A stretch of DNA of 64,000 nucleotides, taken from positions 1,136,301 through 1,200,300 of the forward strand of contig JAIUJO010000087.1 in the NCBI GenBank assembly GCA_023846275.1. The letters run 5' to 3'. The DNA comes from Vanilla planifolia (Eukaryota; Streptophyta; Magnoliopsida; Asparagales; Orchidaceae). The translations under genes and the position numbers were made by a program. Under the pieces are notes generated by a model. The model ran no database searches. It was not told the origin of the DNA and saw nothing but the letters and a program-made list of their open reading frames with translations. Each line of letters begins with the position of its first letter. The first letter of the stretch is position 1. Below are positions 35,561 to 49,920 of the stretch, one piece after another.

Positions 35561-36225
35561 TTTATGTGTGTGTGTGGGTGTGTGCATGTGCATGTGCGTG
35601 TACAAGTGTGTATGTGTCTATGTGTGTATGCATGCAGGTGAATGTTTGTGTGTGTGTGTGTATGCACATGTGTGTGTGTTGTAGTGTGTTTGTAAGTGTG
35701 TGTGCACATGTAATTATGTGCATATGATTTTGTGTACTATATGTGCATGTGTGATTTTGTGTACATACAGGCATGTGTGTTCACCTATGCAGGTATAAGT
35801 ATGTGTGTACATGTGTATATTCATGTGTGAGTGTACATATGTGTATGTGAGTGCATCTCTATTTTTATGTGTGTGTGTGTGCATGCATATGTGTTTATGT
35901 GTGTGTGTGGGTGTGTGCTTGTGCATGTGTGTGTACAAGTGTGTATGTGTCTATGTGTGTATGCATGCAGGTGAATGTTTGTGTGTGTGTGTATGCACAT
36001 GTGTGTGTGCTGTAGTGTGTTTGTAAGTGTGTGTGCACATATGATTATGTGCATATGATTTTGTGTACTATATGTGCATGTGTGATTTTGTGTACATACA
36101 GGCATGTGTGTTCACCTATGCAGGTATAAGTATGTGTGTACATGTGTATATTCATGTGTGAGTGTACATATGTGTATGTGAGTGCATCTCTATTTTTATG
36201 TGTGTGTGTGTGCATGCATATGTGT
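35561..36225 (+). repeat. near-identical 333/331-bp tandem pair at a polarity switch
   Basis: Copy 1 is 35561-35893 and copy 2 is 35894 to about 36224. By eye they differ at about six bases plus one 2-bp TG indel. Shared landmarks include CATGCAGGTGAATG (35631 and 35964), GATTTTGTGTACTATATG, CATACAGGCATG and CATCTCTATTTTTATG. Copy 2 ends exactly where the array flips from TG-rich to CA-rich. Confidence 0.95.
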
Positions 36226-39200
36226 ATGCACATGAACACGCACATGTACGAACACGCACACACATCCACATGGACATGCACAAACAAAAAAATACACATT
36301 TATGTGCACAAACACATGCATCATGCACACACACGTGCATGCACATGCAAAGACATATGCACGCATGTACAGACTCACAAAAATTGACACATACACACAC
36401 ACGTAAATGAACATGCGTATGCACTCATTGGCACATGCACACCCACGCACACACATGCACACATACAAATCACACCTATATACACACACCATCATATGCT
36501 CACAAATGCATGCACACACGCACACACACACATGCATATAAAAGCAAAACCACATGCACACACACATGCAAATACACACACATACATACATGCACATACA
36601 AGCACATCACACATGCACATCTATGCAAACACAAAAATAAAAGTACACATAGACACTTGCATACACACATACACAAACACATATACACACCTACTAACAG
36701 ACATGCATATTCATATACACACGCATGCATGCCCACACACATATGCATACAAACAAATACATACGTATACAAACATGGACACACACATATGCACACATGC
36801 ACCTGCCTTGTTACACACACAAAGACTCACACACATACATGCACACACAAACAATCATGCATGTACACACACATACACACACACATACATATATACACAT
36901 ACACATGAATACACACATACATGCAAAAGCATATAGATATACACATGCACAGACACACACATGCACATGCACACACAAAAATGTACACTTGCACATGCAT
37001 ATGCATGCATGCAAGCACAAATGCACAAATAGAGGCACGTACATGCATAAACACACTTGTGCATACATGCACGCACACACCAATGCATGCACTTATGCAA
37101 TACCACTGTAGGAATGTAGAAATAACCACCCACACATAATCATACACACACTCATAAGCACATAGGCATGCAAATAAGTAGACATACATGAATGCATATG
37201 CAGCCACAAATAATGGTATCAAACATGCAAAAAAACATGTACACATATGCATACAAGCAAGCACACAGACATCCATGCAAACACACATGCACAAATACCC
37301 ACACACATATGGATCCACATGAACAACCAAAGGCAAGCACACGCATGAACACCCTTGCACAAAACATGCATGTATACACACACACATACACACACAAAGA
37401 CACATACAGACCCACACACATGCACACACATGAATATGAACACATCCCAATGCACCCACACATTTGCACACCCACTAGAACACACATGAACACACAAAGG
37501 CACACACATCAAACATGCACACACATAGTTACATAGGCAAACACGCAGACATGCACACATACAAATGTGCACACACACATGATAAATGCAAGGAGTAAAC
37601 ACACACATGCACACACCCTCGCACACATGCACACATTCAAAAATACACATGCAAAGACACACATACACATGCATAAGCACAAAAAAAGAGCACACATACA
37701 GACACACACATGCAAATGCACCTATGTGCATACACTCACACACATACACAAACTTGCACACACACACACACACACATGCACAAAAAAACAAACATATACA
37801 GACCTAAACACAAACTCACACATACACATACATACACATGCACACAAACAAATATGCATACACACATGTGCATCACTAGACACACACACATGTTCACACA
37901 CACGTGCATGCACGCACATACACATAGGCCCACATGCAAGCAAACATATACGTGGACATAAATTTACACCCTCACAAATACATACTGGCACAAAACACAC
38001 ACATACACACCTGTGCACCCACACACACACACACAAATGGACACCCATAAACACACCAATGCATATGAACACGCACACACAAACACATGTGAGTGCATGC
38101 AAATGTATGCACACACATATGCATTAACATGCACATGCAATAACACATGCACACATAATAACACATGCACATGCACACACAACCCACACAAACATGCATA
38201 AATATACACATGCACTTGTGCACATAGACACACACACTCACACACATACATATGTACGCATACATGCACACACAGATACAGACACGCATTCGCACAGCCA
38301 CATACACACACCCACGTGCATAGCTAACCATAATGCAAGCCCACACACATAGCCACAAAAATAATCACACACGAAAGCACACTCACACACATGAGCACAT
38401 GAGCACATGCACAAACACAGATGCACTAATACATTTAGGCACACACACACATTCACATGTATCCATGTACAGAATCACGTGCACACGCATAAGCACACAC
38501 ACGCACATGCACATGCACACACAGACACACATGCATGCAAAACACACACACACATTAAAAAAACATGTGCACACAAACAACACATATATATACAAGCACA
38601 CATGCACACAAACACATGCGTACACACTTATAAAAATATGCACAGACAGGCATACACATGCACTGGCTATTACACACAAACACATGCATACACACAAACT
38701 TGCTCATGCACGTATATGCAAACACACATATGCACACAAATGCATGTGCACATGCACACACTTATGCTCACATGCTTACAAAAACTTGCATGTGCACTTG
38801 TAGGAGCACACACTACACATACATGAACACACATGTCCATGCATATGCACATAGACATGCACACTCACATGCACATACACATGAAAACAATAAAACATAA
38901 ATGCACATGCACAAATACATACAAGCACAAACATCAACAAGTATGCACACATGCATGCACACATTCACGCAAGCACTGAGCCATGCACATGAATGCACAT
39001 GCACACTCACACACATGCATACACACACACACATGCAAACACCCTCACATGGATATTAACATGCACAAGAACACATGGACACACACATAAAAGCACACAC
39101 ACATGCACACTCACAGAAAGGCACCTACTGACATGAACAAGCACAAATGCACACACATGCACACAAACACTCACATGCACAAATATGCATAGGCTCGTGC

Positions 39201-39349
39201 ACACACTCATATGCATATGCACAGGAACGCACACACATAGGGACACACATACACACAAATGGACATCCACACACACACATGAGCACATATGCTTATGTGT
39301 GTGCATCTACACATAAGCACATAAGCAAACTCATGGACACACACATGAG
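36226..39349 (-). repeat. CA-rich (inverted polarity) segment of the array
   Basis: The + strand is CACA/CATG-rich throughout. The part 36226-37430 is the reverse complement of 51624-52840: both contain a distinctive non-TG island (on the TG strand, GTGGGTGG...TCTACATTC...GGTATTGCA; here at about 37094-37133, there at about 51918-51956), and shared words flank it on both sides in order. This shows a real inversion, not random polarity. The remainder, 37430-39349, has no partner that I could find. Confidence 0.9.
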
Positions 39350-39365
39350 CACATATGCATATGTG
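39284..39365. repeat. paired palindromes at a CA-to-TG polarity switch
   Basis: CACATATGCATATGTG at 39350-39365 is a perfect 16-bp palindrome. A copy with one mismatched pair, CACATATGCTTATGTG, lies at 39284-39299, 66 bp upstream, and both are preceded by CACACACATGAG. The change from CA-rich to TG-rich DNA occurs across these two palindromes. Confidence 0.85.
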
Positions 39366-42300
39366 TGGATGTGTTTTCTTTTGAGTGTGTCTATTTGTAC
39401 TTTTGTGCATACGTGTGCATATGTGTTTTTTTAGTGTGTGTGTGTGAGTGTGTGCTGTGAGTCCCTATGCATGTGAATATTTGTGCGTGTATATGTGTCC
39501 AAATGTATGTGTTTAAGAGTGTTTATGCATGTGAATGTGCACATATTTGTTTTTGTGTGTACCATTCAATGTGCAGGTGTGCCTGTATTTGCATGTGCAT
39601 ATGCATGCATGTGTAGGCACACATATCGATGTGGTTGTGCTTATGCATGTATGCGTGTGAATAAGTTTATGTTTTTGTGATATGTATGAGAGTTCATATC
39701 TTTATTTGTGCTAATGTCCATGTATGCATGTGTATGCCAATGGTATGTGTGTGTGGGTACAAGCATATGTGTGTGACTTCGTATGCATGTGTATGTGAGT
39801 GTGTCTATGCATGCATCTGTGTACATATATATGCATTTGTGTGCATGTTTGTGCTTATGTTTGATTGTGTGTGCTAATATGGATATGTGTGTATGCATTC
39901 ATGTGTGTATAGTATCTATGTCTATGTTTGTGAGTGTGTACATGTGTACTTATGTGTTTGTGTGTGTTCTAGTGTGTGTGGTCACTTTCTTATGTGCATG
40001 CGATCATCATGTCTTCATACATGTGTGAGTGTGTCCATGCATGGTAGTAAGTTTGTATAGGTGGGTGTGTGTGGTGAGTTTATGTGTATGTGCATGTTCA
40101 CCTAATTGCATGTACATGTGCACTTTTGTGTGAGTCTTGGGTTGTGTGCGCTCATTTGAGTGTGTGTGTGTGTGTATATTTACTGTGTGTATGTGTGTCG
40201 TTACACTTGTGTGTGTGTGGGTGTGTGTGAGCATGTGTGTTTGCATACATGTTCATTTGTGTGTGCATGTGAATGTATGTATGTGAGCATGTGTTTGTGC
40301 ATATTTGTGACTTCTTGCATGTATGTGTATGTCTTTGTGGGTTAACATGTGTGGATGTGTACTTGTGTAGATATCCTGTGTGTGTACGTATGTAAGTGTT
40401 TGTGTGTGTGTTCATGTGTATGTGTGCATGCATGCCTATCTGTGCATGTGTGTTTGTGTATATGTGTATGTGCGTATGTTGCATGTGTGCATGGTTGTGT
40501 TTGTACGTGTATGCGCACATGTGTATGCCCTGGCATATGTGTGCAATTTCCTATTTATGCATGTGCATGTGTGTGTGTGTGTGTTTAGGTGCATGTATGT
40601 ATGTGGGTTTGTGTGGGTGTGCATGTGATTGAATGTGTGCATGTGTGGACATGTGTGCATTTGTGTATATTTTTGTGTGTTTTTGTGTTTTTGTTTGAGC
40701 ATGTTTTTGCATATTTGTTTGTTTTTGTATGACTGTGTGTACATGTGCTTGTGTGTGTGAGAGTATGCATGGGTTTGTGTGCATATGCATGTGTGAGTGT
40801 GAATTTGATAATGTATATGTGTGTATGTGTGCATGTATATTTGTTTATGTGCATGTGCTTATATTTACTTGCGCATGTTTGTACGTGTGTCTGATTGTGC
40901 ATGTATGTATTTTAGTGTCGATGTGCATTTGTGTAAGTGTGTGCATCTTTATGTTTGTGCATGTGTGCATTCATGTGTTTCGGCCACATGTGTGTGTATG
41001 TATGTGTATGCATGTATGCATGTTTATTTATGCATTTATGCTTATGTGCGAGTGTCTATGCATGTTTGTGTTTGTAAGTGTTTGTATGCATGTTCATGGG
41101 TGTTCTCATGGGTATATGTGTAACTATGCATGCATGTTTGTGTGTGTGCTTGTTTGTGTGCATGTGTTTGCTTGTTTATGTGAAGGTGTATGCATGTGTG
41201 TGTGAGCATATGCACATGCATTTGTGAATGTCAGTGTGTGCACACTTGTCTTTGTGTGTGTGTGTGTTTGTAGGTATATGTACATACATGTGTGTTCATG
41301 TGTGTGGGTGTGGGTACATGTGAGTAATTGTGTATGTGTGTGCATTCGTGTGTATGCATTTGCATATGTATGTGTGTGTGTGTGAATATGTGTGTATGTG
41401 TGTCTCTATGCATGTGTGTGTGTGTGTTAGTTCCTGTATGTGTGTATGTGTGTATATTTGCATGCATGTATGTTTACTTATTTGTTCTTATATCAGTGCT
41501 TATGTGTCTGAGTATGCTCATGCATATGTTTGTGTGTGTGTGGGTGCATGTGCATAGATTTGTGTGTGTTCATTCTTGCATGCACTTATTTGTTTGTGCA
41601 CGAGTATTGGTGTGTGTGTGTGTGTGCAGATGTGTGTGCATGCGAGTGTTTATATGAGTGTAGTCATGTGCATGATTGGGTGCATGTGAGAGAGACTGTG
41701 GGAGTGCACGTGCATGTTTGTGCATATTCATAGTTTTGGGTGTACATATGTGTGCCTGTGTTTGATCATGTATGTGTCATTACATGTCCTTATGTGTTGA
41801 TGTGTGTGCTAGCAAATGTGTTTATGTGGCCACACATGTGCATGTATGTGTACCTACAAGCATGTTTGTGTACATGCGCGCCTACGTGAAAATGTTTTTA
41901 TGTTTGCTTGCGTGTCAACATAAATACATATGTGCATGTGTATGTGTATGTTTGTATGTAGATGTGTACGTGTATGCTTGTGTGTGAGTGTGCTTGTAAA
42001 TGTGTTTGCTTATATGCATTTGGGTGCATATGTGTGCCTATGTGTGTGCATGTGTATATGTGTAGCTTGCATGTTTGTGCATGCATGTGCATATGTGCCT
42101 ATTTTTGCATGCAATTGCCTTTGTTCGAGTTCTGAGTGTTTGTGTGTGTGAGCATCAGGTTGTGCACATTTGCGTGCACACTAGTGTGCATGTGTTTGTG
42201 TATGCACATGTGCATGAGTGGACATGTGGGTGGGTGTATTTGTGCATGCATGTTGTGCATGTGTATCTGTATGAGTGTATGTGCATGTGCATGTATTTTC

Positions 42301-43570
42301 ATGTGCAAGTGCATGTGTGATCATGCCTATACTTCAGCTTATGTGTTGCATGTTTTTTTGTGGGTGTATATGTGTCTATATGTGTGTTTGGGTACGTGTG
42401 AGAGCACTTGTGCACTTATGTGCCATGTGTTATATGTGTGTGAGTGTGGGTGTTTCTATCTGTGTATATGTGTGTGTGTTTCTATGGATGTGGGGTGTAG
42501 ATGTGGGTGTGTAAGTGGGTGTATTTGTGTATGTGTAGGATTGTGTGTGTGGGTGTGTGAGAGTGTGACCATGTTTGTACGTGTAAATGTGGGTATGTGT
42601 GTATATGCCTACATGTGTGTGTGTGCAAATGTGTGCTTATTATTGGTGAATGTGTTTGTGTTCATTTTTGCACACTTATGCTTGTGGGCATGTGTGTGTG
42701 GGCATGTGCATTAATGTGTGTAAGCATGCTTGCATGCATGCATATGTATGTATGAGTGCATGCATACTTCTCTGTGTACGTGCATATCATCGTATGTTCA
42801 TGTCTTTGTGTGAATGTGTGTAAGTGCATGTACGTGTGCATGTGTGTGTGTGTGTGTCTATGTATATCTATGTTTGTGAGGAAATGTGTGAGTGTTTGTG
42901 CATATGCATGCATGTGTTTGTATTCATGTACATGTGTGTGTGTGTTTTTGTTTGCTTATGTGTGTGAGTGTGTGTGTGTATAGTGTGCTTGTGTGCATGT
43001 ACTGATGTTTGCATGGTTGTGTATGTGTTTACATGTGTATATGCATTTGTGTGTCTATCTATGTTCATGTTTGTGTACATGTGATTTATGTTTGTGCATG
43101 TATGCATGTTTATGTGTGTGTGTGTGCATTTAGATGCATTGGTGTGTGAGCATTTGCATGTGTGTGGTTGTGTGTGTGTTGTATGCAACTATCCATATGT
43201 GAGTGTTTACGTATGTATGTGTATGTGTGTGCATGTGTGTGTGTGCATGTGTGTGTGCATGTGTGCATGTATTCTAGCGTGATTGTGTATGTCTATTTGA
43301 GAGGTGTGTGTATGGGTGTGTGTGTGTTTTGGCACATTTGTGCATGTACACGTCCATGTGTGTGTGTATTTGTGAGCACATATGTGTGCATGTTTGTGTC
43401 CACTTTTTGCATCCATGTGTGTGCTTGTGTGTCAGTGAATGTATCTTTGTGGACATGTTTGTTTGTGTGTGCTTGTGTTTACTTTTTGTGTGTGCATATG
43501 TGTTCTTAAGTTTATTCTTCTATGTGTGTGTTTGCATGTGTTCTTATGTTCATACATGTGTAGATGTTGT
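39366..43570 (+). repeat. TG-rich segment of the array with paralogue at 52945-54480
   Basis: Positions 39370-39985 match 52945-53570 in the same orientation. Landmarks include GTGTTTTCTTTTGAGTGTG, the CTGTGAGTCC/CTATGAGTCC pair, CACATATTTGTTTTT and ATATGTATGAGAGTTCAT. Positions 42240-43140 match 53590-54430, with landmarks GTGATCATGCCTA, GTTGCATGTTTTTTTGTG, CATGCATACTTCTCTGTG and GTGTGTCTATCTATG. The intervening 39985-42240 (about 2.25 kb) has no counterpart in the other copy. Confidence 0.9.
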
Positions 43571-46500
43571 ACCACACACACTGACAAATGTAGTAGCACA
43601 ATTACATGAACAAACATATGCTTAAAGACAAACGTCCACACGCTCACACTCATGTATATAGATATACATGTAAAACCACACACACACACACATATACACA
43701 TGCACATGCATTTACACAAACCCACATGTACACACACATGCATAAAAATACTCTCTCACACACACACAGGAACATAGATACGAACTATTACACACATGAA
43801 AACACAAACACACATGAAAACACAAACACACATGCATCCAAGTGGGCATACACATGCATGCATGCAAATGCATGTGTGGGCACACACACATAGATGCACA
43901 AAACACACAAACACATTCACATATGGATAAATAAACACACACACACACACATATGCATGCATATACACACACCTCAACACACCCACCCACACATAGCTAC
44001 ACACTCACCTAGGCACACATGCAATTGAACAAAAGCACCTATGCACACACACCACATAGGGACACACACAAGCATGTACACAAACTTATACACATATGCA
44101 CACATGTAGAAAGTCACTCAGACACAAGCACTCATATGCACACACAGACATACACATGGACACACACACATATACACATAAAGCACATGCACATGCACAC
44201 AACACAGATAGATAAGCACCAATACATATGTTCACACATGTATGTACACATAACTACACACATGCACTTGCAAACACACATGTCCATATGCACAAATACA
44301 CACATGCACATATAAACAAATAAACAGTCATGCAAGCACACTAGCAAATGCATGGATTCATATGTAAGCAAACACACACACACACATGAATACACACATA
44401 GATACACTCTTGCACACAAACAGACATACATGCACACACACACACACATGCACACCCATACGTACAAGCTTGCACACACACACACACACACACATATGCA
44501 TGCACACTTACACAAATACATATAAACACACATAGCACACTCACAAACTTACATTCACCTACATGCATGCAAAAATAGACACACAAACATACACACAAAC
44601 AAACACACATGCACACATACACACATGTATACACAAACACACACACACACACATGGATGGTTGCATGCTCAAACACCACACACAAATGCATGTACCTATA
44701 TATGCACATCAACAAGAAAACATGTGCACATCGCTGCATAACACAAGTCCACACAGACATAGAAGCATACATACACACACATATACACACACTTGCACAT
44801 ACCTAGAGACATACACATACATAAGCACACACATGCACACAAACCTATGCACACCTGCATAAACAAATATACACACACAGACATATGCACATAACCACAT
44901 AGGTGCATAAACATGCAAAGATAAGCACACATAGACACACTGATGTATATAAATGCATGCACACACACCCACAACATGACCCATACACACATTCAACACA
45001 CATGTTTAGAAGGACACATGCAAGAACACTCATGCAATCACAAACACACACACAAACACACATATGCATGCACCCACACACACACACATTCACACATGCA
45101 CACACACATTCATACACATGAGATGCAACCACACACGAATACACTTAGATGCACAAGCACATAGACTTACATATGCACTCATGCACACACATATACATGA
45201 GTGTATGCATGCACACACGTGCAAAGATAGTGCATGCACACACGCACAAACACATGAACAACCATACACATGTGCACAAACCACATGTGTGTGTGTGTAC
45301 ATAAGCACATAGATACCCACACACACATGCACTAATGCACACACTTACACACACATTGGCATGCCTACACTCACACACGCAAACACCAACATAGACACCC
45401 TCACACACACACTTACAAAAATGCATTCATGCATGCCCATAAACACATAAACTTACACACACATGCAAGCACACTAACATTCATGAGCATACACACCTGA
45501 CATAAATGTAGACACAAACACACATGGACACACACACACACACACTTACACACATGCATATGCATAGCCACAAATATAAATGCACCCCCACCCCACACAT
45601 AGATGCGCAATAGTATGTACACATGCTCATGTGCATAAGTATGTACATGTACAAACATAAGCACACATATAAACACACATAAAAATTTGCACAAATGTAT
45701 ATGCATACACACATAGGCTCAAATACTCAAACAATAACACACCCACTCCAACACATATGTCCATAGATATGTATAGAACAAACACTTTCACACTCATATG
45801 TGCACACACACACACACACACAAATGCAAAAACATGCTCACATACACACATGCATGCACACACAAACACAAACACACTTATACACATAAACGTTTGTGTG
45901 GACAAACACACATGAACACACAACCAAAAGCACACGTGCATGCACCCACAAAAACACACAAGCACACACACACATAAACACACACACACACATGCATGCA
46001 CACACACACACACATATACACACATGCACACACAAATACACATATGCACACACAAATACACATACAAACTCACACAAGTACATGTACTCACACACATACA
46101 CATTTGGATGCAAACATTTGCACAAGTAGAAACAGACTTACATGCAAACATGTATAGACACAAACACATGAACACACATAAATGATCATGCACACATACT
46201 CACAAGTGTACATAGGGACCCATGCACATGTGCACACTCTTACACACTTACACACACAAACCTACACACACATATGTAAGCATGCATGTGCACTCACACT
46301 CATATACTCACAAAAATGCATATATACACACATGCACACACACACACACACATGCATGCAAACACAAAGACACATCTATGCATGTATACATAAACACACA
46401 CCCATACACACATCTACACCCATAAACACACATGCATATGAACACATGCACATGCACACACACATACGCACTCACATAAACATATACACACACATGTAAA

Positions 46501-49500
46501 GGAACACAAATAGTAAAATGTAGAGGACACAAAAATGCACATGCACATACAAACAAACACATACACACAATCACACTCACAGACACACACACATGTGCAC
46601 GCACCCATGTGAACACATATGTACACATGCATAATAACAAGCATATTCTTCAACATGCACTGCACACACAATGCACATACACTCAACACACACAAGTGTG
46701 CACATATGGTCACATACACACATATACACACTCTCACATTAAGCATGCCAACATGTATACATGCACATGTAGACAATATACACACACAAATAAACTCACA
46801 CATGTATGCACTCACATACAAATGTACACATACACATGTACACACAAATGCTTACTTGCATGCATGCACATATACACACCCACCCACCCACACATGCAAA
46901 CACACACATGCACCCACACAAGAACACACATGCACACACACACATGCACATGCACCTGAACACAATCATACCCATGCACATACACACACACAAACACACA
47001 AGCACATACACAGACATGCCCATACATGCACACATGAACATACACATATATGCACATGTATGCATCAACATCTACATGAATTCACACACACACACACACA
47101 CAAAACACATACACACACAAACACACACATGCATGTATATGTACACATGCATGTCCATATCCATGCACAAGCATAGACACATGCACATGCACACTCACAT
47201 GTATCTACACAAGCATACATACACACATACTCAAAAACACATAGACAAATATTATCATACACACACATGTACATTCATGCACACATGCATACAAGCATAT
47301 GTGCACACAATGGCATACAAAAATGCACACAGATACACACATGCATGCACACACATGCAAGCATTCAGAACACATCAGCACGAACACTCACAAACATGCT
47401 CACATACATACAAATGCATATACACACACATATGCTCTCACACAAACACATACTTAGACAAATGCATACATGCATGTATATGCACACACACATAAGCATA
47501 AATGCACATGCATACACATAGACATTGACACACACACATGCCTATAGGCACATTCACATGCAATAATGCTTGCACATACACACACAAGTACCTATGCATA
47601 CATATCTACATGTGCACACACAAGTGTACCTACATACACACAGGCACAAATTATGCATACACAAACACAAGCGCACATGTGCATATTTATATGCACACAC
47701 ACATTAGGACATGCATGCACACGCATACAAAAACACTTGCATGCACACACCACCCATGCACTCACACATACTCACATATTTAATCGCACACACTCTTATG
47801 CATAGACATAGGCACACACACATTAGGACAAAGGCACATACTAACACACATGTATACAATATGCCAGAAACACATAACTGCACACACGTGCACACATGTA
47901 CACTCAAATGCACACACATGTATACATACATGCACATTAACACACACATATGCACGTACACACATAAAATATAGACATACACACACACACATAGATAGAC
48001 ATGCACACACAAATACATTCACACCAAAATATATTGACATGCACCCACATGCACTCACATACATGCACACAAAAGCATATAAACACACACATAGCCATAC
48101 ACATGAATACACACACTTATAGAAGCACACTCTCATAAGTGCACTAATGTGAGCACACAAACATACATGTGTGCTCGAATGCATGCACACACACACACAC
48201 CTATACTAGAATGCACACAGACATACACACACACATACATACATATACACTCGTGCACTAATAAACATGCATGGATATGCATTAGCACATGCACATTCAT
48301 GCACATACATGCATGCACAAAAAGATACACACATGCATGTATGCAAATACAAGCACACACATATGTAAAAGAACAAACACACACACATGAATACACAAGC
48401 ACATGCATGCACATATTTGCACACACACACTAGTACATGCATAAAAACATATGCACACATGCACATATGCACATATGCATGCAAGAATAGACACATGCAC
48501 ACACACATACATAGATGCATATATGCATGTACACAGGCACACACATGCACACACATAAACACACACACACATGTACATGTATATGCATAGATGCAAACAT
48601 GCACACATACATGGACTTTCACAAATGTATGCACATCCATACCCATGCACATGTAATCATGTGGAGACACACACAACATACATAGCATAGTCAGCACACA
48701 CAAACAAACACACACGAATACACTTGCATGTGCATATATATACACAAATGCACACACACATGTGTAAATATGCGCACACACACATGTAAACATGCCCACA
48801 AACATACACACTATATGCTCACATGCACACATGCACATACATGCTTGAACATAGGCACAACATGTAGACATGCATGCACCAACAAATGCACACATGTAGG
48901 AATACACGTTCACACATGTACAAACACATGTATAGATACACACTCGTACACACACACAAAGTTACACATGCATACATACAAACCTACACTTGTGCATACA
49001 CAAGAACATGCACACAAATAAGCATAAGCAAACACACATAGACATAGGCAAGGTCCCACATGTAGATGCATGCAATTGCATGCACTAACACATCACATGC
49101 ACACTCATGCACATACACACATTAAGAAACACATACATTAAGGCACACACACACACAGGCATACTTGCACATTTATGAAAGCACACACACCCCCACTCAC
49201 ACATAGGCACACAAGTATACACATACACATAAGCACATACACACTTGCACATGCACACAAAAGACATACACACACACACACATACATAGGCACACATGCA
49301 TGTACATGCAAAAATGCATAAATGAACAAACTTAAACACGTGCATTTATACACACATAAAAAAACACATACAGACACACACATGCATAAAGACACATGCA
49401 TAAACATGCACACAAACACATATACACACATGTGTATGCATGTAGGTGCATCTGTGTATGTATACACACACACACAAACACAAACACACAAATGGGCACA

Positions 49501-49920
49501 CATGCACACTTACACGCACACACACATGCACACACATATATATACTGATAAGCACACGCACATGTGCTTACACTTATGCAAACATGCTTATACATGCGCA
49601 AACACATGCACACACATACATATGCATTCACATATGCACACATACACACCAACAAACACCCCCATAGATTTGTGCAATGCACATTCATGCATGTGCACAC
49701 ACATAAAAACTCATGTACACTCTCTCACACAAACAAATACACATGTACATAGAACCACAAAGCCAAACACATGTACATACATGCATGCCACAATTATACA
49801 TATAAACATACACACACATGCATGTACACACACAGTCACACCCACACATAGGAACATGTACATGCACACACATGGTCACACAAACATAAGCACACATGCA
49901 CACGTGAAAACACACACAAA
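43571..49920 (-). repeat. 6.3-kb CA-rich segment of the array
   Basis: The + strand is CACACA/CATG-rich, with polarity changing at about 43570. It contains small tandem units, for example an 18-bp pair at about 43791-43828 and a 20-bp pair at about 46026-46065. A short TG island lies at about 45284-45300. It ends at about 49920 against AT-rich copia-related DNA. I found no inverted partner for this segment within the window. Confidence 0.9.

Larger units (their letters stand above)
10165..36225 (+). repeat. 26-kb degenerate (TG)n/CATG-rich array, TG-rich on + strand
   Basis: It is continuous low-complexity DNA of TGTG, TATG, CATG, GCATGC and CACATG words. Pure TG runs are short, mostly under 25 bp. 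Most variants keep purine-pyrimidine alternation. Longer duplicated units occur within it and are listed separately. Small islands of ordinary sequence remain, for example near 14003-14070, 16969-17000 and 26636-26684. The open frames across it, rich in Cys-Val-Met on + and His-Thr on -, exist in several overlapping frames at once and are a by-product of the base words, not genes. Confidence 0.95.
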
